From an uncultured Oscillospiraceae bacterium (GTDB lineage: Bacteria; Bacillota; Clostridia; Oscillospirales; Acutalibacteraceae), in assembly GCA_902492455.1 (NCBI GenBank), contig CABULH010000009.1, positions 62,001 to 126,000 on the forward strand: a DNA stretch of 64,000 nt, in the 5' to 3' direction. Made by a program: the position numbers and the translations under genes. Shown piece after piece: positions 32,788 to 41,800 of this stretch. Each line of letters starts with the position of its first letter. Position 1 is the first letter of the stretch. The notes beneath the pieces are model-generated. The model did no database searches. It was given only the letters and a program-made list of their open reading frames with translations, and was not told where the DNA came from.

Positions 32788-33060
32788 ATGGAATTGCTTG
32801 AATACCTGCGACGGGCACTGAAGCTGGACTATATCTCGGATCTGCGGCTGAAAAAACTGAAAACCGCGCAGGTGCTTACCTTGTTGGGAGCTCTGCAGGC
32901 GTCCAATCCCTATACTGAAAAGGAATGGGACGAAGCGTTCAGGTATCTGTTGGGCGATGAGCGCCAGCAGACCGGATATAGATGGTATGCTGTCCTTGGC
33001 ATGTTGTTGTGTAAAACAGTATCAGACGGGAGGGAGGATCCGTGGCCTCCATCGCCATAA
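32788..33060 (+). CDS. Small helical protein downstream of virB4
   Basis: 90 residues (MELLEYLRRALKLDYISDLR...). Predicted soluble, all-helical, no family recognised. Coupled to virB4 by TGAgATG and overlapping the next gene by 19 nt. Small proteins in this slot are common in clostridial ICEs. The last residues (DGREDPWPPSP) overlap the start region of the anchor gene. Confidence 0.6.
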   Translation: MELLEYLRRALKLDYISDLRLKKLKTAQVLTLLGALQASNPYTEKEWDEAFRYLLGDERQQTGYRWYAVLGMLLCKTVSDGREDPWPPSP

Positions 33061-33575
33061 GCACCGTAGTGAAAAAAGCAGCGGAGGCTCTGGTGAACAG
33101 CAAAAAAGGACGGAAATTCCTGCTGTACACAGTGGGGATTGTACTTGTCATTGTCCTGCTTCCGTTGATCGCACTGGTGGGGCTGTTCGGATTTTTTTCG
33201 GGTAGTGAGTTTCCTCTAGACCAGAAGCAAATTATGGAAAATCTTTCCGCGGAAGATCAGGCGATCATCGCTGGAATCGATAAATACTGCGAGGATATCC
33301 GCACCACCTTCGTGAAACGCGGCCTGACGGAATCAGATGCGGAAAAAGCAGTCGCCATTTATTTGGCCTGCCTGATCGGAATGGAGGGGGATACCCTTAC
33401 CATAAATCTGGCGAAATGCTTTGAGGAAGCGTCGGATACGGCCTCGGTATATGACAACGTAGCCGCGGTCTTTTCCGTCAGCTTTACGGAGGAAGAAAAG
33501 GAATGGATGGATAAGCAGTATAGTATAACAAGAGAAAAGACGGAACCAACAACTGATACATCCATATATAGTTGA
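33042..33575 (+). CDS. Membrane-anchored protein, probably the truncated front half of a peptidoglycan hydrolase
   Basis: 177 residues from GTG at 33042 with GGGAGGGAGG upstream. A basic N-terminus is followed by one membrane segment (FLLYTVGIVLVIVLLPLIALVGLFGF) and an extracellular helical domain of about 115 residues. Full-length relatives after virB4 in this ICE class carry a lysozyme or NlpC/P60 domain further on (known of the family, recalled). Here it stops after IYS with no hydrolase part. The end matches a probable deletion scar before 33,890. Confidence 0.55.
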   Translation: MASIAISTVVKKAAEALVNSKKGRKFLLYTVGIVLVIVLLPLIALVGLFGFFSGSEFPLDQKQIMENLSAEDQAIIAGIDKYCEDIRTTFVKRGLTESDAEKAVAIYLACLIGMEGDTLTINLAKCFEEASDTASVYDNVAAVFSVSFTEEEKEWMDKQYSITREKTEPTTDTSIYS

Positions 33576-33703
33576 AAAAAATAATAGCATATGATAAACA
33601 AAAGTTGGGTACCCGAATTGGCGCCTCTCTGGTTAAGCATCAGGCTAAAGCTAAAACGAAAACGGACGAAACTACGGAGAGATTGGACAGGATCTCTAAA
33701 TGA
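33572..33703 (+). pseudogene. Gene remnant downstream of the truncated anchor gene
   Basis: A frame from TTG at 33572 to TGA at 33701-33703 reads KLGTRIGASLVKHQAKAKTK and a further basic helical end. It looks like authentic protein sequence but has no ribosome site and no proper start, and overlaps the preceding stop. I take it as the tail of a lost gene. A second short protein-like stretch follows at about 33747-33818 (MVSLTQEEHPVVIHM...). Confidence 0.4.
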
Positions 33704-33823
33704 TCCAGCACTCGCAAACTGATCCTTAAATGGACACCTCCCACAATGGTTTCCCTAACACAAGAAGAACACCCTGTAGTTATCCACATGGTGGACGACT
33801 ACACACCTAAAATATAGATAGGA

Positions 33824-33853
33824 GGCCGTGTCCTTTCGGACACGGCCTTTTTT
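33824..33853 (+). terminator. Rho-independent terminator
   Basis: GGCCGTGTCC (33824-33833) and GGACACGGCC (33838-33847) form a perfect 10-bp stem around TTTC, followed by TTTTTT. It closes the secretion block and precedes the hypothetical gene at 33890 by about 36 bp. Confidence 0.85.
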
Positions 33854-33889
33854 GGGAAAAGACAACTTTAATTTCAAGGAGAAAACCGA

Positions 33890-34444
33890 ATGAAGAAATT
33901 GATTATTGAGATGTATAGAGGACTCTTAGCTGGAGTTTATTCCGATTCCTGTGAGGAATTTGATGTACAAGAGATTGATGCCGATGACCAATACGACGAT
34001 GAGCGAATGGCGGACTACTATCAGGTGCAGTTGCAGATTGAACGGGGAAATATGGTCGATATCTATAATACTCCTGCTGTTGTGCAGACGCCTGAACAGC
34101 AGGAGTTCCCCTTGGCTATGCGGGATTCGAGAGCATTGCTTCTAGTACCGGATATTTACGAGGCCAAAACACCAACAGGGAAACAGCAACAGCAGTTGGA
34201 CGTAGCATTTATCGATGGCTTCCTAAATGCTTGGGGGCGAATCTCCCGGTATATCCTGGGGCTCAACCGGAGCGGTAATGCTGAGGAGCGAGAAAGAGCT
34301 AGAATGTTGCAGCAATATCTGGATCCAGTATTACAACAGATGGATGCGGACTATACGGCTTTCTGCGGTAAAGTGGTAAGTCCCGATATTTATGATCAAG
34401 GAGAATGCCCCAAAGAATGTACGAATACAGGACCCATAATGTGA
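33890..34444 (+). CDS. Hypothetical ICE protein, 184 residues
   Basis: MKKLIIEMYRGLLAGVYSDS... is soluble and acidic at first, then helical and Gln-rich (KQQQQLDVAFIDGFLNAWGR). The C-terminus has two Cys (GECPKECTNTG). No family was recognised. AAGGAG precedes the ATG. Terminators on both sides suggest it is an independent unit or gated by the hairpin upstream. Confidence 0.55.
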   Translation: MKKLIIEMYRGLLAGVYSDSCEEFDVQEIDADDQYDDERMADYYQVQLQIERGNMVDIYNTPAVVQTPEQQEFPLAMRDSRALLLVPDIYEAKTPTGKQQQQLDVAFIDGFLNAWGRISRYILGLNRSGNAEERERARMLQQYLDPVLQQMDADYTAFCGKVVSPDIYDQGECPKECTNTGPIM

Positions 34445-34545
34445 CCACATGAAAATAGAAAGTTGAAATATACCCAGCTGCTGTACAGGGACAACGATGG
34501 GTATGTACACGCTAACCTGATTTATTAAAGGGGAAAATAAATAAG

Positions 34546-34794
34546 ATGAACGGGAAAATGAAAAGCGTTTATGGTATCTATAAAAAACATGGGCGAGAGG
34601 CATTCCTCACAGCTGCCAGGGCCTATTCCGACCATGTATCGGATACCATTGAGGATACTATTTCCGAGATGGAATCACGCTGGTACGATGAAGGACACAC
34701 CATGACTGAGGCGGATAAGATGTTAGAGGACTATAACCGTGGAGAAAGCCCGCTGCTCTGTGAAGAATTGTCCGAGCCTCAAATATCCCTGTAG
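34546..34794 (+). CDS. Small hypothetical protein, 82 residues
   Basis: MNGKMKSVYGIYKKHGREAF... is soluble and helical with an acidic second half (TIEDTISEMESRWYDEGH). AAAGGGG is upstream. No family was recognised. A hairpin follows the stop within 30 bp. Confidence 0.5.
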   Translation: MNGKMKSVYGIYKKHGREAFLTAARAYSDHVSDTIEDTISEMESRWYDEGHTMTEADKMLEDYNRGESPLLCEELSEPQISL

Positions 34795-34818
34795 GACTAT
34801 GCATTTGTCCCTTTATAT

Positions 34819-34849
34819 ACCCTGCATCGCCCTCAAAGTGATGCAGGGT
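34819..34849 (+). terminator. Hairpin terminator before the methylase remnant
   Basis: ACCCTGCATC (34819-34828) and GATGCAGGGT (34840-34849) form a perfect 10-bp stem, followed by CATTTTGTTT. It lies between the 82-residue protein and the cytosine methylase remnant. Confidence 0.7.
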
Positions 34850-34902
34850 CATTTTGTTTCCAAGCCGGATGGCTTAAAATAAATCAAAGGAGAGACAACA
34901 AC

Positions 34903-35846
34903 ATGAAAGAGGACACCAGCATCATCAAAGCCACGCCTATTAAAAAAGACTAACCTTAGGTAGCCTGTTCGACGGGATCGGCGGCTTCCCGCTGGCGGCC
35001 GTTCAAAACGGTATCGAGCCGGTCTGGGCCAACGAGATCGAAGCGTTCCCCATCCGGGTGACAACGGCGCGGTTCCCGGCCATGCGGCATATGGGAGACA
35101 TCACCCAGCTGAAGGGCACCGAGCTGCCGCCCGTGGACATCATCGCCGGCGGCTCACCGTGCCAGGATCTCTCCGTGGCGGGGAAACGCGCCGGCTTGGC
35201 CGGGGAACGCTCGGGGCTGTTCATGGAGCAGATCCGTATCGTGAAGGAGATGAGACAGGCGGATGAAGAACGACAGCGAGCCAATGGAACAGATGAGCCT
35301 GTTCGACCCCGGTACATGGTGTGGGAAAACGTCCCTGGAGCCTTCTCCTCCGCAGACGGGGAAGACTTCCGTGCTGTGCTCGAAGAAACCTGCCGGATCG
35401 CCAACGGCGCCACGTCTGTTCCTCGACCTCCGGCCGGGCGGTGGAAATCTGCTGGGGCCATATTGGGAGACGGATTCTCTATCGCTTGGCGCGTCCTGGA
35501 CGCTCAATACTGGGGAGTCCCCCAAAGGCGCAAGAGGATCTTCCTTGTCACAGATTTTGGAGGAGACGCCGCACCCTAAATATTATTTAAGCAGGAAAGC
35601 CTGCTTGGGGATCCTGCGGCGGGCAAAGGAACGGGGCAAAGCCCTGCCGCCGCAGCTCCGGGAGGCGCTGGAGCTGCAGGCAGGTCTGATAGGGGAACAA
35701 CAGAAGGAATAACCGCCTTTGCCGCCAACCAGCGGGATGAGGTGAGAGACCTTCATGACGTGGCCGCCGCCCTGGCGGGGTTCGCCATGAATATCGCCTG
35801 TGATATAGACCATGCCGCATTTATCCTCCCTGATTTGGTTTGGTAG
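34903..35846 (+). pseudogene. Decayed C5-cytosine DNA methyltransferase
   Basis: The ATG at 34903 has AAAGGAGAG upstream but its frame stops after 16 codons. One extra A in the A6 run at 34942-34947 would restore IKKRLTLGSLFDGIGGF, motif I. The frame then holds motif IV (GGSPCQDLSVAGKR), motif VI (VWENVPGAF) and motif VIII (WGVPQRRKRIFL). It meets a TAA at 35577, after which the same frame stays open and protein-like to 35843. The C-terminal target-recognition and motif IX/X region is missing. So the gene carries a frameshift, a nonsense codon and a truncation. Relatives are over 400 residues. Confidence 0.8.
35263..35712 (+). CDS. Overlapping-frame protein within the cytosine methylase, 149 residues
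   Basis: In another frame, MKNDSEPMEQMSLFDPGTWC... runs intact for 149 residues, ending KYYLSRKACLGILRRAKERG and on to a stop at 35710-35712. I recall similar proteins (MSLFDPGT...SLSQILxxTPHPKYYLS) overlapping cytosine methylase genes in phages and ICEs, so this is likely a real overlapping gene. It overlaps the methylase frame for 317 bp before the methylase stop. Function unknown; the CLGILRRA end is a short helical, basic motif. Confidence 0.65.
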   Translation: MKNDSEPMEQMSLFDPGTWCGKTSLEPSPPQTGKTSVLCSKKPAGSPTAPRLFLDLRPGGGNLLGPYWETDSLSLGASWTLNTGESPKGARGSSLSQILEETPHPKYYLSRKACLGILRRAKERGKALPPQLREALELQAGLIGEQQKE

Positions 35847-36052
35847 TATGGTAACTCAATGAGGCGGCCTTGGCAAGGCGTTTGCAAAAAATAGTTTAGG
35901 AGAGATGCAGATATCTGGAAGCCGTATGGCTGAAGAAAAATAAGAAATGTGTCTGAAAAGATAAATTTTCCCTATCCGCTGGACTTTGGCAAAGGAGTGT
36001 GGCATTGTTTGGGTGCGCCGGAAACGGCAGCTCTATGAAGGAGGAAATGGTT
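35847..36052 (+). other. Short gene-free stretch
   Basis: About 206 bp between the methylase remnant and the next gene. It is AT-rich in the middle (around 35,890-35,975) with no long ORF supported by a ribosome site and no strong promoter. Likely debris plus the leader of the gene at 36053. Confidence 0.4.
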
Positions 36053-36457
36053 ATGGAAATGCAGGAAGTCATCTTGGAGACGGAGAAAACGGATACGGAC
36101 ATGGAAAAGGTGCGGGCCCTTTACGCTATTGAAACACTGGAAAAGGCGACGAAAATCGAGATTCTCGTGGCAGGCGAGGACGGAACGCCATTCTGCGGCG
36201 AACTGCGGGAAATGGCGGTGGCGCTCTGCCGGCACAGCGGGCTGGACGAAGCCCTGCTGAAAAAGTATGATGCGGAAATTCAAGCCGCGAAAACAAGCAC
36301 TCAAGTCCCAAAAGCGGAAATCAGCGGGGAAAATGTTGTCAGCCTTTTGGAAGCGGCCATAGACTTATGTGAAGGACAGGACTCTGCCGAAGAAATCCTA
36401 CGGTGCTTCAAACTGGTGCGCGATGTGATGTATCTATGGGGAACAATTGGTGAATGA
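36053..36457 (+). CDS. Hypothetical helical protein, 134 residues
   Basis: Several in-frame ATGs occur; 36053 is chosen because AAGGAGG ends eight bases before it. The product is acidic and all-helical (ALYAIETLEKATKIEILVAG, REMAVALCRHSGLDEALLKKYD). No family was recognised. A 250-bp gap with two hairpins follows. Confidence 0.55.
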   Translation: MEMQEVILETEKTDTDMEKVRALYAIETLEKATKIEILVAGEDGTPFCGELREMAVALCRHSGLDEALLKKYDAEIQAAKTSTQVPKAEISGENVVSLLEAAIDLCEGQDSAEEILRCFKLVRDVMYLWGTIGE

Positions 36458-36463
36458 CGGAGA

Positions 36464-36487
36464 AAGGCGGCCGGAAACGACCGCCTT
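36464..36487. repeat. Inverted repeat after the 36053 gene
   Basis: AAGGCGG and CCGCCTT flank a loop with a small inner CG/CG stem. No T-run follows, so termination would be weak. Confidence 0.5.
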
Positions 36488-36549
36488 GAATATCCACTTT
36501 TCACAGTCGACAAAGGTCAGATGAATATCTGCAGGTACTGCTAGAGATT

Positions 36550-36586
36550 GGAGAAGCCAAGGAGATCAAATCTCCTTGGCTTCTCC
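36550..36586. repeat. Perfect 17-bp inverted repeat with CAA loop
   Basis: Arms 36550-36566 and 36570-36586 are exact reverse complements (GGAGAAGCCAAGGAGAT). No T-run follows. It sits in the 250-bp gap before the gene at 36710 and is too perfect to be chance. Possible RNA structure, protein-binding site or small-element end. Confidence 0.75.
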
Positions 36587-36709
36587 TCGATTTCAATAAT
36601 TCTGATAGAAGAACCGGAGGCATATGACCCTGACCGCCGAAATAAATGCGTTCGCTAAAGATTTTTTTCTTTTCTGTGGTGGACGCTCGAAGAACAGGAG
36701 AAGCAGACG

Positions 36710-37372
36710 ATGCAAGAAAAAAGATTTGATGTGTCATATCCCGCATATCAGGCAGACGCCTTGATCCGTGTGCTCCGTAGTCAACAGCGGGATATCAGCG
36801 AAGAATTGAAGCCCGCGCTGGATGAGCTATATCGGAAAATGGTGCCGGCAGAAGAACAAGCAAAGATCGAAACGCTGATTGCAAAAGAAAGAGCCGAAAC
36901 AGACACGCCGAAAATGGGGGTGATCTGGCTTCATGATAGAGACGAAGATTTATATCTAACCAGCACTGGGTGCATCGATTTTTGCAAAGCAGCGGAAGTG
37001 TATTACGATTGCCTGAGAGAAGATGTAACGGATATAGGAATGCTGTATTCGTTGGATTGTTATCAGAACTCATTTGCCGATCAGCAAATCATTGACGAGA
37101 TGACTTACGATATATTTTGCACGGCCGCGCTGCATGACAGCAGGGTATGGGCGGTATTGGAATTTGATATCGAGGCCATGGCGCTGGCAGTTTCAAGAGG
37201 AACGGAACCGAGGCGTAGCTACCGACTGCAGGATATTGAGACGGCAATGGAAAGCGTGACGGAAACGGATGGCACCCGTCTTTACGATTGGGAAGCGAGG
37301 TTTGAGGTCTACCTGCAGGGCATGGAACTGGAACATGCCGAGCCGGATAGGGAAGATAACTTGACTATGTGA
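36710..37372 (+). CDS. Hypothetical protein with a DUF6103-like front, 220 residues
   Basis: The first 60 residues (LIRVLRSQQRDISEELKPAL, LYRKMVPAEEQAKIE) resemble DUF6103, the family of the small protein at 37481. The rest is soluble and acidic (WLHDRDEDLYLTSTGCIDFC, then FDIEAMALAVSRGTEP) and unassigned. GAAGCAGACG lies upstream. It leads the relaxosome region. Confidence 0.55.
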   Translation: MQEKRFDVSYPAYQADALIRVLRSQQRDISEELKPALDELYRKMVPAEEQAKIETLIAKERAETDTPKMGVIWLHDRDEDLYLTSTGCIDFCKAAEVYYDCLREDVTDIGMLYSLDCYQNSFADQQIIDEMTYDIFCTAALHDSRVWAVLEFDIEAMALAVSRGTEPRRSYRLQDIETAMESVTETDGTRLYDWEARFEVYLQGMELEHAEPDREDNLTM

Positions 37373-37480
37373 ACCGAAAATGCCGGAAATACCGGGCAGC
37401 TCCAAACCAAATACGGGCTGCCTGAAAGCGTATACGACGATGTTTTTGGAAAACCAACAGAAAGGTGAACGTGAAAAAAG

Positions 37481-37669
37481 ATGAAGAAAGCAACCGTGAC
37501 GATCCCGTATGATGAGGAGAAGCTGGCGGCGCTGCGCATCTATATGCAGCGTAAGGACACCGATTTGGACAGTGAGCTGCTGGCGCAGCTGGAGCGGTTA
37601 TATGTTCGTTTCGTCCCGGCCGGAGTGCAGGAATTCCTTAAGGAACGATACCGGGAGGGTGAAAAATGA
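37481..37669 (+). CDS. DUF6103-family small protein
   Basis: 62 residues: MKKATVTIPYDEEKLAALRI, then LDSELLAQLERLYVRFVPAG. A beta strand plus two helices, like ribbon-helix-helix dimerising proteins. The family is frequent next to relaxosome genes. It overlaps the next gene by four bases (ATGA). Probably a DNA-binding accessory. Confidence 0.7.
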   Translation: MKKATVTIPYDEEKLAALRIYMQRKDTDLDSELLAQLERLYVRFVPAGVQEFLKERYREGEK

Positions 37670-37950
37670 GCGTCACACTCAAGGAACAAGAGACCATTAT
37701 TCTGTATAACAACGGGGAGTTGGAAGCAGAAATCTATACCTACGACCCTAAACTGAAGCGAAAAATTGAGCAAGCCGAACAGCGCCGTCCGGATCTTTAC
37801 CGGGTTATTCACCGGGGGTCGGACGGCGCTGTGCGTTGTGTATTCCCGAAGAAGTGGCTGACCGTTATATTGCGGGAACCCATCAGCGAGGAACGGCGGC
37901 AGGTGCTGTCTAGTGGGATGAAAAAACGCAATGCCGCACGGGAATCGTGA
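37666..37950 (+). CDS. Small conserved-context protein, 94 residues
   Basis: MSVTLKEQETIILYNNGELE... with KRKIEQAEQRRPDLYRVIHR and KKWLTVILREPISEER. Basic at the end. Coupled to the DUF6103 gene. No family name is known to me. Its place just before the oriT-like region suggests a relaxosome or regulatory role. Confidence 0.6.
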   Translation: MSVTLKEQETIILYNNGELEAEIYTYDPKLKRKIEQAEQRRPDLYRVIHRGSDGAVRCVFPKKWLTVILREPISEERRQVLSSGMKKRNAARES

Positions 37951-38364
37951 AACCGCCGCCCCGATAGGGATAGGGATACCGGGTCCATCCCTACCGATGA
38001 GAAAAGCCCGGAGTGAACCGGGGCTGAAAGGGTTAAAACCGCTCCTTCATCGCTCCTATGCCACGGACGGAAGAAGTGCGAGAGGGAAAAAGGAGGGCCT
38101 TTTGCTTCCGGTATCCAGCTCGGAAGGCTGACCGAAAAGTAAGCGGGAGAAAGGGACGGGGTTGCTGAAGCACCCCCGTCCCGGCTCACAACGGCCGGCA
38201 GAGCCGACCGCGCAAGGGATTGCAGGCTTTTCGTCAGCCTCTCAAAAAAGGGGTTGCTCCGGGCGTTTCTCCGACAATATGGGGTTGCGGAAGGTGGAAA
38301 CAGCGCGGGCCAAGGGCTTTGCGAGGGGTTGCGCCAAGTTATAGCTGAAAAGGAGTAATTGATT
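37951..38364. other. 414-bp hairpin-rich non-coding region, candidate oriT
   Basis: No supported gene. Contains several inverted repeats: TAGGGAT/ATCCCTA near 37,968-37,990, GCCCGG/CCGGGGC near 38,010-38,025, and GGGACGGGG/CCCCGTCCC at 38153-38182 with an inner TGCT/AGCA stem. It lies immediately upstream of the MobC-like and relaxase genes, where origins of transfer normally sit. The nick site was not identified; a TATCC near 38,112 is only weakly like known nick motifs. Confidence 0.5.
38153..38182. repeat. Inverted repeat in the oriT candidate
   Basis: A 9-bp perfect outer stem plus a 4-bp inner stem, with one mismatch between them and a GA loop. This is the strongest hairpin in the region. 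Confidence 0.75.
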
Positions 38365-38790
38365 ATGCCGATTCCAAAGGACAAACAGAAATTCCCTCTG
38401 TGGGCGAAGCCGGAGACGCTCCAAAGCGTGAAGGAGATCTATCAGTCGGACAACTGCAGGAGCCAGTCGGAATTCGTTGAGAAAGCGATCCTCTTTTATA
38501 TCGGTTACCTGACGGCGGACAGACCGAAATCCTATCTGCCCAATATGTTCCTCTCCACCATGAAAAGCATTGTACGGGAAAGCAATAACCGGATGGGACG
38601 CCTCCTGTTCAAACTGGCTGTAGAAATATCCATGCTCCTCAACGTGGCGGCGTCCATGTGGGATATCGATAAAAGTGAGTTGGTCCGTCTGCGGGGGAAC
38701 TGTATCGAGGAGGTCAAGCGGATCAACGGAACCATTTCCTTCGACGATGCGGTGGACTGGCAGCAGGGTGATGACGATCCGGGAACGTGA
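38365..38790 (+). CDS. Relaxosome accessory protein (MobC-like, ribbon-helix-helix type)
   Basis: 141 residues starting ATG 38365 with AAAGGAG nine bases upstream. SQSEFVEKAILFYIGYLTAD looks like the ribbon-helix-helix dimer helix, and RMGRLLFKLAVEISMLLNV and VRLRGNCIEEVKRINGT like the MobC helical part. Such proteins bind oriT and help the relaxase. It precedes the relaxase by 56 bp. Confidence 0.68.
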   Translation: MPIPKDKQKFPLWAKPETLQSVKEIYQSDNCRSQSEFVEKAILFYIGYLTADRPKSYLPNMFLSTMKSIVRESNNRMGRLLFKLAVEISMLLNVAASMWDIDKSELVRLRGNCIEEVKRINGTISFDDAVDWQQGDDDPGT

Positions 38791-38846
38791 CGCTGTGGGC
38801 CAATGCAAAACATCCGCCGCCAGATAATTAAGGATGGGGGATAGGC

Positions 38847-41800
38847 GTGGCAAAGCTTGTGACCAAGTTCAAGTACCTGCCGCCAAGTAAAGCAAACCGG
38901 GGCGGCTATGCGATCTATATTGCCACACGGGATGGGGTGGAAAAAATTGACGACTCCAAAAGGCACAAGCCGGCGACTAAAAAACAAAAGCGATTGATCG
39001 AAGATATCCTGCGGGATTTTCCCGACGCCGAAGAGATGCTGGAATATGAAGATTACCGGCAGAACCCTACCATCGGCAATGCGTCGGAATTCATCACACG
39101 GGCACTGGAGGACAACGCGGGCGAGATTCTCGACCGAGACGGATACGCCCGATACATTGCCACCCGTCCCCGCGCCGAACGGTATGGCTCTCACGGGCTG
39201 TTCACCGACGATGATGTGGAGATTCAACTTACCAAGGTGGCGGAAGAAATCAATGCGCATGAGGGGAACATCTGGACGGTCATCCTGTCCCTGCGGCGGG
39301 AGGACGCCGTCCGGCTGGGTTATGAAAGCGGCGAGCAGTGGCGGGATCTGCTCCGGTCACAGACTATGACGATATCCGAGCACTTCAAGATCCCGATGGA
39401 ACACCTGCGCTGGTATGCGGCCTATCACAACGAGAGCCATCATCCGCACGTCCACCTCATCGTGTATTCATCCGACCCCGGCGAGGGGTACCTGACCAAA
39501 CAGGGGGTGGCCCATATCCGCTCCGGCGTAGCCGGTGAAATTTTCTCACAGGATCTGCAGTCGGCCTATGAGAAGCAGACTGCCTACCGCGATAAGCTGC
39601 GAGGCGGCAGCCGGGAACTGGTTGCCGGTATCATCGCCCGGATCCATACGGGCGGATATGACAACCCGGAGATGGAACAACTGCTGACGGAAATAGCCGA
39701 CCGGCTCCATCACACCAGCGGTAAGCTGGTATACGGGTATCTCCCGAAAGGGACGAAAGACCTCATCGACAAGGCCGTGGATCTGCTGGCGGCCGACGAG
39801 CGCATCGCAAAGCTGTATGACCTATGGTATGAGCAGAAGGAGGAAATCCTCCGAACCTATAACAAGAAACTTCCCCAGCGGCTGCCCCTGTCGCGGAACC
39901 AGGAGTTTAAGAGTATCCGCAACGCCGTGGTGCAGGAAGCCCTGCACCTGACGGCAGACCGGCAGCTTTCCCAGGATGACGAGCAAGATCCGGAAGTATC
40001 CGCGGATATGGCTGAACCCGTGGCGGAGCCGGATCTTCCAGACGAGGCTGCGGAGCTTCCCGGCGATCTGCCGGACAGTGAGCCGGTGCAGCCGGATAAC
40101 AGCGACAGCAAAAAATGGTGGTCGAAGGAGTACAAGCAGGCGTGGCGTGCGCTCTATGGCACCAAAGAAAAGCCGCCGGATTTGGAGCAAGCCTATACCC
40201 TCATGCTGCAGGAGGCGGAAATCGGCAACGGGTACGCCATGCATGACATGGGCAAGATTCTGCTGCAGGGGATGGGACGGGACAAGGACGAAGCGGCAGC
40301 GCAGGACTGGTTCCGAAAGGCGTATGCGGCATTCGGAACAGCAGAGCAGACGGCGGACAAAAAGGACTATCTCCAATACCGGATCGGCAAGCTGTTCAGC
40401 TTTGGCTATGGAGTGGAACAGGACTATGCCCAGGCCGCCGAGTGGTACAGCAAAGCCGTGGCGGAGAGAAACCCCTTTGCGGCGTACTCCCTGGGCGGGC
40501 TGTACAAGCGGGGCCAGGGAGTGGAACAGGACGACAAACGGGCCTTCCATCTGTTCTGCCTGGCGGCGGAGCATGAGCGCAAGCCCAATACTTACGCTAT
40601 GTATGAGCTGGGACGGATGTACAAGCAGGGGATTGGGACCAAGCCGGACAAGGGTCTCTCGGAGAAATGGTATGCCGCGGCGTACCGGGGCTTCGTGGAA
40701 ATGGAGAAAACCATGAACGACGATAAGCTCCAATACCGGCTGGGCCAGATGACCATGAACGGCGTGGGAACCGAAAAGGATCTCCCCGCCGCCTTTTTAT
40801 ACTTCCAGAAGTCCGCGGCCCTCGGCAACAGCGACGCGGAATACGGCCTCGGCAGATTATATCTAAACGAGGACTTCGAGCAGCACGATGTGCAGAAGGC
40901 GGTGGAGCATCTGAAAAAAGCGGCGGGGGCCGGTCGCGATACGGCGCAGTACACCTTGGGCAAGCTGTATCTGGAAGGGAAGGCGGTCGAAAAAGACATT
41001 CCCCAAGGCTTGCAGTATCTGGAACAGGCGCTGGAAAAGGAAAACCAATTCGCTCAGTACCTGCTTGGTAAGACACTACTCAAGGGGGAGGATGTGGAAG
41101 CCGCCCCGGTACGCGGAGAACAATTGCTCCGGGCGTCTATTGCCCAGGGCAATTCCCAGGCGATGTATGCCTTGGGCAAAGCCTATCTGGAAGGGAAAAC
41201 GCTGGCTAAAGATATTCCTCAGGCACTGGAGCTGCTGATCCAAGCGGCTGGGGCCGGCAACGAATTCGCCGCCTATACTCTGGGGAAAACCTTTCTGGAA
41301 GGAAAAGAAGTTGGAAAGGACGTTCCCCGTGCCATTGCCTATCTGGAACGGGCAGTAAAAGAGGAAAACCAATATGCGCAATATTTGCTGGGCAAAACGC
41401 TGCTCAAGGGGAAGGAGTGCGAGACGGATCCGGAGCGTGGAGAACAACTGCTCCGTGCGTCTATCGCGCAGGGAAATCCCCACGCCATGTACGTCTTGGG
41501 GAAGGCGTATCTGGAAGGAAAGACGTTGGCCAAGGATGTCCCCCAGGCACTGAAGCTGCTGGCCAAAGCAGCAGAGGCCGGCAACGAATTCGCCGCCTAT
41601 ACTCTGGGGAAAACCTTTCTGGAAGGGAAAGAAGTCGCAAAAGACATCCCCCGTACCATCACCTATCTGGAACAGGCGGTGAATAAGGACAATCCGTTTG
41701 CTCAGTATCTGCTGGGCAAGACGCTGCTCAAGGGGGAAGGAGTGGAAGCCAACCCGGTGCGTGGAGAACAGCTGCTCACCGCCTCCGCCGCCCAGGGGAA

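Noticed and set aside
38101..38125. TATCC motif as the oriT nick site
   Set aside because: Only a weak resemblance to known nick sequences and no supporting arm; left as an unproven idea within the oriT candidate.
39822..40733. Minus-strand frames opposite the Sel1 repeats
   Set aside because: Repeated codon pattern of the relaxase keeps antisense frames open; no ribosome sites or families.
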